A DNA stretch of 64,000 nt from assembly GCF_033568475.1 (NCBI RefSeq), contig NC_133121.1, forward strand, positions 128,682,375 to 128,746,374, written 5' to 3'. Positions 21,629-34,456 of this stretch are shown here, one piece after another. A program made the position numbers and the translations under genes. Within the stretch, counting starts at the first letter, position 1, and the number at the start of each line of letters is the position of its first letter. The notes under the pieces were generated by a model. The model saw nothing but the letters and a program-made list of their open reading frames with translations. It made no database searches and was not told the origin of the DNA. The DNA comes from Henckelia pumila. Taxonomy: Eukaryota > Streptophyta > Magnoliopsida > Lamiales > Gesneriaceae.

Positions 21629-23857
21629 GAGTTAATTTTATGAGAATAATTTCATATTCGATTTGATTCATGAAAAAAAAATATTATTTTTTATCAAAAA
21701 TATTGAATTTTACTTTATATATGAATCTAATAGACTCATTTCTTTAAAAATATCCATATAAATAATCGTATTACCGTACATACATTTTTCTTTATTTATT
21801 ATTAGCATATGTGTAATTTGACGTAGTAATTGACGTTAAAAGCAAAATTTTGAAAGCCCAGAGTCCAGAACTTAGCTGAAGTCTATTAGTATTAAGAGAT
21901 TGGGCTCAAGAGTGCCAGAGTCAGGCCTCGTTTCTTTCAAGGGATTATAACAAATATTGGGCTGCCCTCTCCTCTAGCAGCTGACGCCGCCCAAGTTTGT
22001 ACGGGCCCCGTGATGAGTCATCTTTCCCGATGGCTCAACCAACACTTCCAAACTTGTACTAGAGTGACAGAGTCTACAATTAACATATTAGAGTAAATAA
22101 TATATTTTTTGGGTACTAGCAAGTATAATACAATATTCTTTTGAGTGGTAACAATAGTACAATAAGTCGATGCTCAAATTATAATCACCAACTTGCACAT
22201 AGACGTAGTCTACGGGAGGCCAATGGTTGCACTTGTCACACCTCGTTCAAGGAGCAAAAAAATATCATTTTTTACCCCATTTAATTGAATTTTCTGGCTT
22301 TGTCGTTGAATTTAAACTCAATATATTCTAAAATGAGTCATGCATGATTCTCAATAATTCAAAAGGAGTCATGTGGGATCTATTGCATTAGATGTTAGCA
22401 GATTTCTGGAGCCTCACAACTTTATTCACCTCAGACGCATTCGAAAGTCGGAAAATCAGGTGGCTCACTCGATCGCTAATTTTGTTTTTCCTTTCTCCTT
22501 GCATTTTGTATGGGAACATGGACTTTGTTTTTTTTAGTTGATTAAGCTCGCAATAGAAGACCTATCTTTTATCTTAATAGAATACAAGATTTCAATCCTA
22601 AAAAAAAGTTAATCTATGCTACAACAAAAATAATCTTTATCTACGTGAGTCAACTCATTTTAGTAAAAAAATTCACAATATACGTATCGATAATCTAAGA
22701 GCTAAGATTTTAGCATATCACAAACGTAGAAGCATCCCAAAACTCACTACCACTGACAATTAAATTAAAATCACAAGTGGACTATAAATAATAAACTATT
22801 TTGTTTTTCAAAAATGTTGTGGTTATGGTAATACAACGAATATAATCTACAAAAGTTTTGGTGGACTATTTTCATGTAGCGGCGGCCCAAGTCCACCTAC
22901 TGAATCTCTGACCACCACACATTTTTCCCATGTACAAGTACAACTAATAACTAAAAATTTAAACACAGATTATCTGTCCTTTATCCCTTTCCAAGGGCCA
23001 CTTTTTGCTGTCTTCCAAAAATTCATCTCACATTAATTCCCTAAAAAAAGTCTTTAACAATCAATTAGTGCAATGGTAAAAGGAGTTCGACGTAAATAAG
23101 CTCGCGTTTTGATCGGACGATTTGGATTAAAAAATATATTTAAAATAATGTTATATTTGAAGTGAATTTGAAATCCACTCCAATCATTCAAAAAATAGCC
23201 AATTGAGATACAAAATTTCATGTACGGATTTGACAAGCAAATCGATAAAAAAATTTTATTATAAATTTGAAATCTATAATTCGGAAGTCTTTGCAATCAC
23301 TTAAAAAAATGATTGTTAAATTTTGACTTAAAAACATTCATTTTTGTATGTTTTTTAAACTCAAATTATGTGTAAGCTTATGTTTAACTTAATTGAAATA
23401 CATAATCTAGTCATATGATGATTATGATTCTTCAAAAATGATTCTAATAAAAAAAGTCAATGTTAAAATCACTCTAATAACTTATTTATCAAACACTACC
23501 CAACTTTGATTTTTAGATTTCCACATTTGTTTCCTAACACTGCCAACTTTTGATTTTTCTTAACTTTATAATCTATAATTTAATCACTTATACAAAAACA
23601 TAATTTTTTACAATCACATCCTTAGATTTTGAAGAAGTGTCTAATAATTTTTTTAAAATTGAATTATGAATTCGTACAGCCAATAGAATAGAATCTAGTT
23701 TTTTTTTTTTTTTTTTTTGACAAAAGAATAGAATCTAGTTTTAGAAGGGAATCACACATAATTATTATCTCCTAGTAATAATTATAATTATGACGATAAT
23801 AATTATTAAAACAGATAATGAAGAAGCTGTGGACACTCCCAGCCGAACGCCGTCAAA
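21629..23857. other. Intergenic DNA around LINE relic
   Basis: Apart from the RNase H relic at 22358-22540, this stretch shows no supported gene. A poly-T run of about 20 at 23698-23718 is flanked on both sides by AATAGAATCTAGTTTT, suggesting a small duplicated insertion. The last 100 bp are upstream sequence of the ADNT1 gene. Confidence 0.5.
22358..22540 (+). pseudogene. LINE-type RNase H (RVT_3) relic
   Basis: The frame beginning just after a stop at 22355-22357 reads HVGSIALDVSRFLEPHNF, then HLRRIRKSENQVAHSIANF, then FVWEHGLCFF and a stop. This is the typical end of the RNase H domain found in plant LINE elements and RVT_3 proteins: an aliphatic segment, then R-x-x-N-x-V-A-H-x-(L/I)-A. 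It is a fragment of about 60 residues with no upstream reverse transcriptase in frame. Nearby AT-rich sequence shows no defined element ends. Confidence 0.55.
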
Positions 23858-23865
23858 TATAAAAG
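23858..23865 (+). promoter_or_regulatory. TATA box of ADNT1-type gene
   Basis: TATAAAAG lies 200 bp upstream of the ATG at 24058. It is followed by a pyrimidine- and AC-rich leader (GAAACACACACTTACTACG) typical of a plant transcription start region. The implied 5' UTR is about 165 bp, with no clear intron. Confidence 0.6.
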
Positions 23866-24057
23866 ACCAGACACACTGAAACACACACTTACTACGTGCA
23901 ATATTGTCCCCCCGATTCTTTTCGCCGCCGACGGCTGCCTCGAAAGCGACGATATGATTCAACTTCGCGTAGGTTGAACGATTCGATTTGATCACCGATC
24001 GGAGGAATTTTTTGTTTAATTTTATTTATTGCCTCGGGGATTCTTTTGGAGGATTTG

Positions 24058-27000
24058 ATGGCATCGGAGGAGGTGAAGACGAGCGAATCGGCGGTGTCTA
24101 AGATTGTCACTCTGGCGGAGGAGGCGAAACTCGCCAGGGAAGAAATCAAGCCTACCAAGTACCAACTTTACAGTATTTGCAAATCTCTAGTTGCTGGTGG
24201 TGTTGCTGGAGGCGTGTAAGTGTTTTTCAGTTTATATAATAAATGTGTGTACATAGTCCGTCGAGAGTGTGCTCAATACACGATTATCTTAATGTATTCT
24301 TTTGAATATAATATAAAATTTGTGTGATTGTCCTTCGAGACCTTGGTAGGGAATGGAGTTGACCGAAGAGTATATTTATGATAATCGAGTAGAAAATTTG
24401 ATAATTTGCGATACTCGTTACCCACAGAGCTGTGTTCTAGATGCAGTCATGTAAATCCATCTTTCTGGACTGCTTTGATGGAGTAGTCATGCTCGACTAT
24501 GACTCAAATGAACAACAACTGAAGTGCGCAATTGTAGTTATATGTGCATTTCTCGTGCCTTGGAAAAAGAATCAGCTGCAAAATTTCGAGCTTTAAATTT
24601 TATACCATTCCTTACAATTAAGGGTGTCTGTCTCCTAAAAAAAAAGGGTACCTGTCTCTTTGATCCATTATTTCTTTGCTTTAGCTGATAGAAATTAATT
24701 TGTAAGGAATTAAATTCACTTGGAAATCGGAATGATGAATGGGCAACATAAATTTTTGAGCTGCTTGAAGTGGATGAATTGTCGGCTCAATCTTGCGGTG
24801 CATTTGGACTGGAAGTATGCATTTGAAAATAACCAATTGAGGAGATATTATTTATTACACATGAGTGTGCCCTGAGGAGAAGACAGTAATTCGAAAGGCG
24901 CATGAGTTTTGTTTGGCTTTTAGCTCTGGCTGCTGGATTTCTTTTCCTTTCCAGTCTTTTTTCTGATTGACCGGCTACGAGTTTCTTATTCATGGTTAAA
25001 TCAATGCATGTGACTGACTTGTTGCATGATCTTGCAGGTCGCGGACAGCTGTAGCCCCATTAGAGAGATTGAAAATTTTACTGCAGGTTTGTTTTGTTCA
25101 ACTTATTGGCCTTTTCTTATCCTTCTCCAGCTCTCGAATCAGTGGCAAAGTTACATCACATAAGTTTTAATTCTGTGTCAGGTTCAAAATCCACACAACG
25201 TAAAGTACTGTGGTACCATTCAAGGCTTGAAGTATATTTGGAGAACTGAGGGGTTTAGAGGAATGTTTAAAGGCAATGGCACTAATTGTGCTCGAATTGT
25301 CCCAAATTCAGCCGTGAAGTTCTTCAGCTATGAGCAGGCTTCCAAGTACGGCCCTAAAAAAAGTAGAATGTGTATGCACTTGGTTTTTTCCCATCGAAAT
25401 AGTCTGAAATTACACGTCCATTGTTTTGATCTTGGTTTTCTACCTGAATTCACATTAGCTTGTCCTTGTTGGTTTTTCCAATTCAACTTTGTTAAATTAT
25501 GTTTTTCGAACAAACATGATATTGGAGTCACCAGATTTGGTTTATGACCAGTCTCTTGCCTACCCACTGTCAACATGCTTCACTTTCTTATCTTTCTTTT
25601 CCGATCAAGTTTTCTTGGATCATTAAACCTTTTTAGCGGCTCTTGTTCATTCAGAGTGTGGGATTGGAGATAATGCGTTATCTTGCATAACTGGTGACTC
25701 TGTTCTATCTGTGGACCCTACCATGGAAGACTTTAGGGTTAACATTTCTGATTGTTAGTGTGTGTAATTTGATATTGATTTGTCACAAGGATTTTACGCT
25801 ATTAATGTAATGAGGCGTGAATATGCGCAACAGAGTTAGAGCTAATAAAAATTGGATCCAAATTAGATGAGTTTGTCATTCTCCATCTTATTTATTGAAT
25901 TTGTTTTCTTGTTGCAGGGGTATACTATATCTGTATCGGCAGCAAACCGGAAATGGTATGCTTTAGTTACTATATGTTTCCGGTTTGCTTTTGTTACTAT
26001 ACGTAGTTGCTAACCAACTAATTGCACGCACATACACGTACTGTTATTGTATTTATGCTAATAGTTGCCATTTGAATCAAAGGTCTATTTTTGATTTTGT
26101 GGGTGATAAATCTTTTGGCTAGTTGAATTATCTATATGGACCTTTCGATGTTTTCATGAATGTAATAACATAATCAAACTCGCAAGCAAATTAGTGAAAC
26201 TTGGGCTACTATGCTGTTGATGCTTTTGACTAACTAGTTTCCCCACATTAATGGTCAGCTTCTTATTGATTTACATCTATAATCTGCTGAGTAGTTCAAT
26301 GTTTCATTATCTCAGCAATCTACATTATTATTGCCATCTCAAGGTCCTAAAATTAGTGAAGTGCTTCTGGCATAAAATCTGGACATCATCAGTTTTTCTG
26401 CATGCTGATAGGTTTTATTAAAGGAATGCATAGGTAGGTCCATAGAAGCATGTATTGATGAATTTCTTTCTTATTTGTTTTGCAGAGGATGCACAGCTGA
26501 CTCCTTTATTACGGCTGGGAGCAGGAGCTTGTGCTGGAATTATTGCCATGTCCGCAACATACCCAATGGACATGGTTAGAGGCAGGATTACTGTGCAGGT
26601 ATCACAAATACTCCTTAAGATGAGCTTTTCGGAGATTGTTGAGCTTTTGTTAACTTCTATATGACTGTCATCTTCTTCTATGCTGCAGACTGAAAAGTCT
26701 CCTTTCCAATACAGAGGAATGTTTCATGCTTTATCAACTGTTCTTCGTGAGGAAGGTTTTCGTGCTCTCTACAAGGGTTGGCTCCCTTCTGTCATTGGTG
26801 TTGTAAGTCCCGGCATCATTTGTACTTCCGCATCTCTGAGTATTGCCACAATATTTCTGACAGTTTTCCTTTTCCCTCCACTATGTTATGAAGTGGTGAT
26901 CTAACATGCATCATGCATGTTTTCGTTTGTTAAAATCTGTAGCATGCTCATATCTTGCAAAATAATTTGAATCAATGTTACAATTGTACTTAAATGACTG

Positions 27001-28111
27001 CATTTGCCATTTAGCATATGAGTGGTCAGAGAATCGTGAGACGATATGGCCTGAATGATAGAACTTTTCAAATTGGCTATTAAGCTGAAAAAAGTTCGGA
27101 TTTCGCAGCTTAAGAACTACTGTTTACCATTTCTACTGATTCTGTGAATTTGGTTTTCTTATGGCTGGAACTTATTCGTGCCGACTCTTTTTTTGCTTTG
27201 CCATAGTTATTGATATGAAAGGAGTGTTACTTGTAAAGATGTGTAATACATATTTTTCTGCTCAGTTGACCATGTAATGATTTGTATCCCTTTCCGAATG
27301 ATATCAAACTGCATTTGAAAGTGAAGGTTGTCATTGCGACTGCAGGATGCGAATTAGCATCTTTCTCTTGCGATTGCTGTCCCCCTTCTCTTGCCTTTTC
27401 GGGGAAACTTATTCTCTTCTTTTATTTTCCTTAGGTTCCTTACGTGGGTCTCAACTTTGCTGTGTACGAATCTCTAAAAGATTGGTTGGTTAAATCCAAA
27501 GCCTTTGGGCTTGTTGGTGAAGATGATGAATTAGGTGTTGCAACAAGGCTCGCGTGTGGGGCTGCAGCAGGCACAGTTGGACAAACTGTTGCTTACCCAC
27601 TCGATGTTATTCGTAGAAGAATGCAGATGGTAGGATGGAATCATGCTGCTTCAATTGTCACTGGTGATGGAAGGAGCAAGGTCGCCCTTGAATACACGGG
27701 CATGATTGATGCTTTCAGAAAAACTGTGAGGCATGAGGGTTTTGGAGCATTATACAGGGGTTTGGTCCCTAATTCAGTGAAGGTTAGTCTTCAATTATAT
27801 AGCTTTGAACTTCCTGATAATGATGCTGTATGTGGAATCTTGATTTGGATGAAAGAATTGTGTACTTAAAAATCAACGACTTGAGCATCATGTTGGCTGC
27901 TTATTGTATGTGAAAATGAATTCCAAATTTGTTTCCATATCTGGTTAAAGTTTCCTAGCATTTTCATGACGAAAACTAATCTTACAAGCATTTGCCTGAG
28001 TTACTAAATGTTGCCATGCCTGTTCAGGTTGTCCCATCAATAGCCATTGCGTTTGTCACATACGAACAAGTGAAGGCACTACTTGGGGTAGAGATTAGAA
28101 TATCTGACTGA
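24058..28111 (+). CDS. ADNT1: Mitochondrial adenine nucleotide carrier, ADNT1-type
   Basis: A mitochondrial carrier family protein. The Arabidopsis homologue ADNT1 exchanges AMP/ADP with ATP across the inner mitochondrial membrane. I read eight exons: 24058-24215, 25038-25086, 25182-25345, 25918-25955, 26486-26598, 26689-26802, 27435-27782 and 28028-28111. All introns are GT-AG and frame is kept through 1,068 bp, giving 355 residues, the expected size. Three carrier repeats are visible with the P-x-(D/E)-x-x-(K/R) signatures PLERLKI, PMDMVRGR and PLDVIRRR. Matching G-rich helices (VAGGVAGGV, GAGACAGIIAMSATYP, ACGAAAGTVGQTVAYP) and the downstream EGFRGMFKGN, EGFRALYKGW and EGFGALYRGL elements are also present. 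The N-terminus (MASEEVKTSES) is soluble, with no cleavable presequence seen. Exons 2 and 4 are short (49 and 38 bp). No damage was seen; it should be functional. Confidence 0.93.
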
Positions 28112-30529
28112 CCAAGATAGAGCTTTGACCTTCATTCAATGGAGTTGGAAAGAAAAAGGATCGATCAATATGTTCTCCTCTTCTCGGTGATGGTCCTAAT
28201 CCGAGTTTATGTTCATTAGTCTTGTTTTACCTGTTTTTTCATCTGGGTTGGTAATTTAGCTACTTGGTCGAATGCCTGTTTCGATCAAAGTATTAGCTAG
28301 TGTGAACAGAATAATGCAATAAATATTTTTTCCAGCTTGATTGGTATGTAGGTAGCTTCTGAATAGCTTTGTACTTTTGACGGACAAATCTGCGTACTCC
28401 TTGTTTACAAGGTTTCATGTTCCTGCCTCCTGGTATAAGTTTTGAAATTCACGTTTCAAAATTGAGATTCGAAAGGCGCGATTACGCTTCTTTTCACATT
28501 GTTGAAGTAATTTAGCACACGCTTTAAAAATGTGTAGATAAAATTTATTATATTTTCCCTTGCAATTGTTGCTTATAGTTGGCAATGGCATTTGATTGAG
28601 TTGCAAAATTCCATTCGAATAATGGTGTTATTTTTTTAAAAAAAAATCAGTCAATTTTGCAGAAAGAACATATTATTCATCCGATCATCCTCTAACGGGT
28701 ACACGGGTTATTTTGGTAATGAAATGCACCTTATGATAATAACTTCACCATGTATCTCATATCTCAAGTAATATTAATGTCAATCGTATTATCGTATTAA
28801 AACATGAGCCATTCAAATTGTGAATAAAGTGCGTTTCTATTTTCCAAGAAAACCAGTCGTTCAAAAAATTAAATTTCACAATTTGCAACTTTTATTTAAG
28901 ACTATAAAATTGCACGTGCAACGCACGTGACACGTTATAATAATTTTATTAGTTGATTGCTTAAATTTTTTAATTAAGTGTTATAAATTTTACTATCAAT
29001 TTCAAACTTTGGTTATAATGATTTGATTTCTAATTATTATTGAAGTGAGAACATTATGTCTTTAATTTTTTCTCTTTACGATCGATTTGTGGTATCTAAT
29101 CGATACTTTTATGTTTTATACCTTGGATTTAATTTATTTTTTTAATTAATGACTTTAAAACAATAACATATGTTATATATTTGCCGAGAAATGTAAAAAA
29201 ATACATTGATTTTTTATAAACCGTAAGACTGAGCGTTTGAATTTTATTAAAAGCTATATATAGTTGATATATAATTGTGCAATTCAAATATTTTAATATG
29301 CGTAACAGTTCAAACACTACATTTTGATTGTTTTACATAGCAAAGAGATAATTATTGTACCCAATAATCTCCTCCCAATAATTATGCTTGCAATCAATGT
29401 GAATCGAAGTCATGACCTTCACTTTGATACATATTGTATGGCCGAATGCTTATTGCATTTTCAATAATTATAGTCATTGGTAACAATACTAATCTAATAT
29501 TTTAAACTATGTTGTATCTCAAACATCACGTTCGATTGTTCTTCTCAGTATGAATAGTTATTGCACTTCAACAAAAGTAATATCTGTTAAATAATAATTT
29601 TACTTCTATTGATTTGTAAGTTAAAACAGTAATTTATTTGAAAGTTAAAACAATAATTTATTTGAAAAAAAATAATTTTTTTAGTTCCATTAATACATCA
29701 CATTTTGATTTTTAGTCAATTGATTTGTCAAATTTAAGTTTTAATACGCTAACTTTTAATTTTGACTGTTTTTAATCCAATTGTTGACGTAACATCTAAT
29801 AAGTCAAAAAAATTTTAAGTTGCATCATTATTATAATGCCCATGTCAGTATTTTTTGATGCAAAATAAAGCATTTTCAAGTGTCACCACAACAATTAGGT
29901 ATAAATAGATTAAAATAAAATTTAGTATACAAAAAACAAATTTTGAAAACTTAGTAACCAAAACCTAAAATTTAAATAGTTAGTGAATAATAATAATAAT
30001 TTTTTAATTTAAAAGTTTTAGTTGTAGATAAAATTTGATCTTCTATGAATAAAGTGCATCTAAATCATATATATTTTTTACGTTTGATAAAACATGATGT
30101 TTATATGACTTGCTTTGATTTTCAAGTTTTTTGCTCATGCATAATACATTTATAATTTTGTGTATATTTTTTAACGTATTGAATAACTTTGTTTCGTTAG
30201 CTTTGAAAATCAAATTTAATATACATTGAATAATATTTAGCATATAAAATAATTAATGTCCTAACAAAAATACAATACAAAATAAATTTTTCTAACATAA
30301 AATCTTATGTTAAAGTATTAACAAATTTATGCCAAAAAAATAATTTAGTCATACAATTATTTATTTAATTAATGATAAACATAATTGTTTCATAATTTTG
30401 TCATAATCTTATTTTAAAATAAAAAATATTAATATGTAAATGTCTCTTTTTTTTTTTCTTCCTTTTTTTAAAAAATCATATACATATAATATGCAATAAT
30501 CAAGGTAAACTTTTTTTATTTCTTCAAAT
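28112..30529. other. 3' flank of ADNT1 and AT-rich intergenic DNA
   Basis: The first ~250 bp are likely 3' UTR (AATAAA-like ATGCAATAAATATT near 28313). Beyond that the sequence is AT-rich with no coding signal. A palindromic double G-box lies at 28913-28929. Confidence 0.55.
28913..28929. repeat. Near-palindrome CACGTGCAACGCACGTG
   Basis: Two CACGTG cores face each other around CAACG. I recall short palindromes of this type (xCGTGCx..xGCACGx) recurring at the edges of dispersed plant repeats, so this may mark the end of an old element and not a regulatory site. Confidence 0.4.
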
Positions 30530-32860
30530 CTTGTAATATTTTTTTCAGTAAACTATCATAGTTAGATTACATAGTCATCACCATTAGTTTTATAATATTA
30601 TTCCTACAATCTAGAATATCAAAAATTTTATTTAGATTACTAAATTCAAAAAAAAAATTAACGAATTAAAACGAATTGATTGGATATAATATGAGAATAT
30701 CTTTCATTTATATGTGAAATATAGTCTCAATTATTTATGATCTGATTTACTTGTCTTGAACCAGATGACTAAATTAATGATTCAATTTATTTTTTTCGCG
30801 AAACTATAATGACCGAAATATTATGTTAAAAATTTTAGAAAACTAAAACATAGGGATGGTGATAAAGGTTGAAAGTAAGTTGTAAAATTAATATATAATT
30901 TTTAGATTAAAATAACTTTCAATTAATAAAACTTTAACTTTAGAACATGAATTAAATATTTATAATTAATTCACATAAATAAATAAATAGACATAAAATT
31001 AAATACTCATTGAAAAAGCTACAAAATGACATAAAATAACCTTGAAAATGACAAAAAGTTAGTCATTGAATGAAATAAAATAAATACAAAACTGTAAATT
31101 CATAACTAAATAATCACTTTTATATAGGTAAATATTATATTATAATGTAGTTCAAACATCAACATGAAAGTTGGTCATAATTATATATTTTTTAATTTGA
31201 AAAAAAAAATATCAGTGTTGATTACACTTTTAGTTCAACACTAAAATATTTTTAATCCCAATATTTTTTTAAAGGATTACATAGTTAGTTATCACCATTA
31301 TTTTTGTAGTCCCCCCTCTTAAAAAATGGAATTCCAAATATTTTTGTTAGCTTACAAAATGCAAAAAATAAACTAATTGATTGAATAAAAAATGATAATA
31401 CATTTCTAATACAAGTGAAATAAAATCTCGATTTATGATATGATTTTATTTATCTTGAACAAGTCGATAAAAGTTAATAACTCGATTGAAATTTTTTGTT
31501 TTCTAAAAGTTTAATACTAAATTATGTTAAAAATTTAAAAGACTAAAAACATAGCGATGAAGATAAAACTTGAAAGTAAGGTAAAAAAAAGTAATAATTT
31601 TTTTAGATTTATAGACAAATAAAAAATATAGCTTTCAATTGATAAAACTTTCGTTTCGAACATGAATTAAATATTAGCAATTAATTTTATCTACAATAAA
31701 TACATAGATATATACAAATTAAATACGCGTTGAACAAAACTATACAATGAATAAAAAACTTCAAAAACTTTAAAAATAACAAAACTAATTATTAAATTCA
31801 TAAATAAAGTGCTACTTTTATATAGATATAGATATAGATAAATTTTCAGTTATATATATATATATATATATTATTAATAATAAGTATTATACTATAGTTC
31901 AAACATCAACATGAATATTTGTTTACCTTCGATTCGATAAAAAGCATAAATGTTGTTGATTACACTTTTAGTTTATCACTGAAATATTTTTTGTCCCTAA
32001 AGTTTTCTAAGATATTACTTAGTTAGGAATCATTGTTAATTTTATAGTTATTTTTCGTAAAAATAGGAATACAAGAAATTTTAGTTAAATTACCAAATTC
32101 CAAAAAATAAACGAATTGATTGAATAAAGTATGAGATACGTTTCCCATATAAGTAGAATACAATATCGATTTATGATTATGATATGATTCTACTTGTTTT
32201 GAATCAGATGATTAAAATTAATGATTTGATTTAATTTGTTATTTGTTTAAAAGTTTAATAATCAAAATATTATGTTAGAAGAATGAAGACTAAAAGCATA
32301 GCGTTGAAGATAAATGTTGAAAATAATTTCACAAAATTAATAAATTTCTTTGATGTAGAGAAATTTTTTTTTAATATAGCTTTCAATTAATAAAACTTTA
32401 ATTTTAGGACATAGGTTAAATATTAGCAATTATGTTTACTTATAATAAATAAATAGATACAAATTAAATACTCACTAAATAAAACTACAAAATGACATAA
32501 AAAAATTCAAAAAGTATTTGGAATGACAAAAAAATTAACCATTAAATGAAATAAATTGAGAATAAAAATAAAAATTTAATTTTAGGACATGAATTAGAAT
32601 AAATGAATAGTAACATGCAAATTAAATACGCATTGAATAAATTTATAGAATGACCTCAAAAACCTTAAAAAGTCTTGGAAATGACAAAAAATTAACTATG
32701 AAATGAATTAAAATGATGACAAAAATGTAAATTAACAACTAAACTTTAATTTTTGGGCATGAATTAAATATTAACAATTAATTTTATCTAGAATAAATAA
32801 ATAGTGACAAATTAAATATGCATTGAATAAATCTATAAAATGACATAAAAACCTCAAAAA
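30530..32860. repeat. Degenerate tandem units of ~730 bp with ~180-bp subrepeats
   Basis: The block TTACATAGT..ATCACCATTA..TTTTAT, followed by a segment containing AACGAATTGATTGAATA and then CTAAAACATAGCG, recurs near 30560, 31275 and 32011, about 715-735 bp apart. Each copy ends with TTGATTACACTTTTAG-type and AACATCAACATGAA-type sequence. From about 32400 to 32860 a shorter unit of about 180 bp (AAATACGCATTGAATAAA, TTAATTTTAGGACATGAATT) repeats at least three times. The copies are highly diverged. There is no ORF. I cannot tell a decayed satellite from successive insertions of one element family. Confidence 0.5.
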
Positions 32861-33045
32861 ACGACCCACGTCCTTCCATCGCAACTCTTCCCAGCCCGTA
32901 GCATGGGCTCGTACCGCATTATTCGACGGGCATCGCACTCATGACCTTCCCACTCCTGGCAGTGGGTTTTTGCCCTCCCTAGGAATAGAACCTTGCACCT
33001 CCAGGCTTAAGGACTTAAATCAATATGACATTAACGTATAAGTAA
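32861..33045 (-). mobile_element. SINE-like tRNA-derived fragment
   Basis: An island of balanced composition in AT-rich DNA. On the minus strand it carries TTAAGCCTGGAGGTGCAAGGTT followed by a B-box-like GGTTCTATTCC (consensus GGTTCRANTCC), then a body rich in GGGC/GCCC. It ends in a short T-run (TCGTTTTTTGAGG). The CCTGGAGGT-x-CAAGGTTC block is typical of the tRNA-related head of plant SINEs. No clear A box is seen, so the 5' end may be truncated. Not a functional tRNA gene. Confidence 0.5.
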
Positions 33046-33979
33046 CAAACGAGCAGACGGTATTTATAATACAAATAATAATTACAAAAAAAATAAAATA
33101 AAAAAAAGAGATAAACAATAGATAAAGAAAGATAAAAATAATAATGTTAAATTTTTGTTTAGGTAAATGATAGCAGTTATTATTATAATAAAAATATGTC
33201 TATGAATCTAATTTGTAAAAATTTAAATTCAGTTTAGTGAAACCAAACTTTAAAAACAAAATTCGAAATTAATTATCGCAAAAGAAAATGGGGAACAAAT
33301 AGAAGAAAGATAAGTGACTAAGAATTAATTAATTTATAAAACCATAAAATACAATACTAAAATAAAGGAAAGTTCAATATGTACATGTAAATAATAATAG
33401 TTTATTAAAAAAACACAAACCAAAAATAAAGTAACAATCTACGAATAATAATAATAATTATAATAATAAATTATAATAAAAAAAATACAAACAAAAAATA
33501 CAATGACAATCTACGAATAATAATAATAATAAATTATAATAATAGTTATCAGGGGATAATGTGTTAATTTGTAAATTTAAGAATTCAATCTACTTAAAGA
33601 AAAATGTTAATTTAAATCTTTTTTTAAACAAGTAAAAGCAAAAAAAAAAAAATTTAAAAAAAATAAAAAGATAAGATATATGGGTAAGCGATAGTGTGTG
33701 TTTATCTATCAAACTTTTAATTCAAATTCAATGTAGAAAAAACAAAATACAAAACTGAAATAACTAAAAAAAATTGAAATTCATGAACCATAATCAGTGA
33801 AGCAGACCTTGTGACAAAAAGCTGATACTACAGTGGGTCGCCTGTAGTGGATTGTTGAAAGTTTAATGAAAGATGTATGACCAATTAATATAGAAAAACT
33901 ATATAACCAAGTTAATAAGAAATAATAATTAATGAAACGGATTTAAATGTATTGGAATTCCAAGAATGCAGAATAAGCT
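33046..33979. other. A-rich DNA with (TAA)n microsatellites
   Basis: No gene. Two copies of the block ACAATCTACGAATAATAATAATAA followed by TTATAATAATAAATTATAAT occur near 33430 and 33505, so this microsatellite region is locally duplicated with a unit of about 75 bp. Confidence 0.55.
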
Positions 33980-34269
33980 GCATTAATTGGGCAGACATAG
34001 GAAATATGCTTGGAACTTTATTATGACAGCTAAAGGGAATTATGCAATTACGTGTATAACCTCAAAAACCAAAAAAAATATGTGCAAATTATTATATAAA
34101 ATGGTGAAAATGTAAATTCACAATGCATTAATTGGACAAACATAGGAAATATACTTGAAACTTTATTATGGCAGCTAAAGAAAATTATGCAATTACGTGT
34201 ATACCTTAAAAACCAAAACAAATATGTGCAAATTATTATATAAAATGGTGAAAATGTAAATTGACAATG
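33980..34269. repeat. Tandem duplication, two 145-bp units
   Basis: Unit 1 (33980-34124) and unit 2 (34125-34269) are head-to-tail copies beginning GCATTAATTGG and ending TAAATT(C/G)ACAATG, differing at roughly ten positions by eye. No ORF is contained. The event is recent compared with the decayed tandem units further left. Confidence 0.8.
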
Positions 34270-34305
34270 GTATGTGAGACTTTTATATATATATATATAT
34301 ATATA

Positions 34306-34456
34306 GTTCTTTTATTGTGCCCAACTCTATATGCCCAACTCCATGCCCACCATGTACAATATGTGATAAGTCAACTCATCAATTGTGTTGGTCAACTCAC
34401 ATATTGTACATGGTGGGCATGAAGTTGGGCATATGAGTTGGGCACCATAAAAGAAC
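34306..34456. mobile_element. Palindromic MITE between two (TA)n tracts
   Basis: A near-perfect inverted repeat of about 70 bp per arm: GTTCTTTTATTGTGCCCAAC on the left and, on the opposite strand, GTTCTTTTATGGTGCCCAAC on the right. The short loop is AAGTCAACTCATCAATTGTG. It is flanked directly by (TA)n runs (34274-34304 and 34458-34480). The whole structure would fold into one long hairpin. No coding capacity. Microsatellite-targeting MITEs (rice Micron type) have the same setting; the class assignment is an inference. Confidence 0.7.

Noticed and set aside
32861..33045. A tRNA gene at the B-box-like GGTTCTATTCC
   Set aside because: No A box, anticodon arm or acceptor pairing; better explained as a SINE-like fragment.
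30530..34269. A CRISPR array or bacterial-type tandem system
   Set aside because: The repeats are long, diverged and without regular short spacers, and the sequence is a plant nuclear genome.
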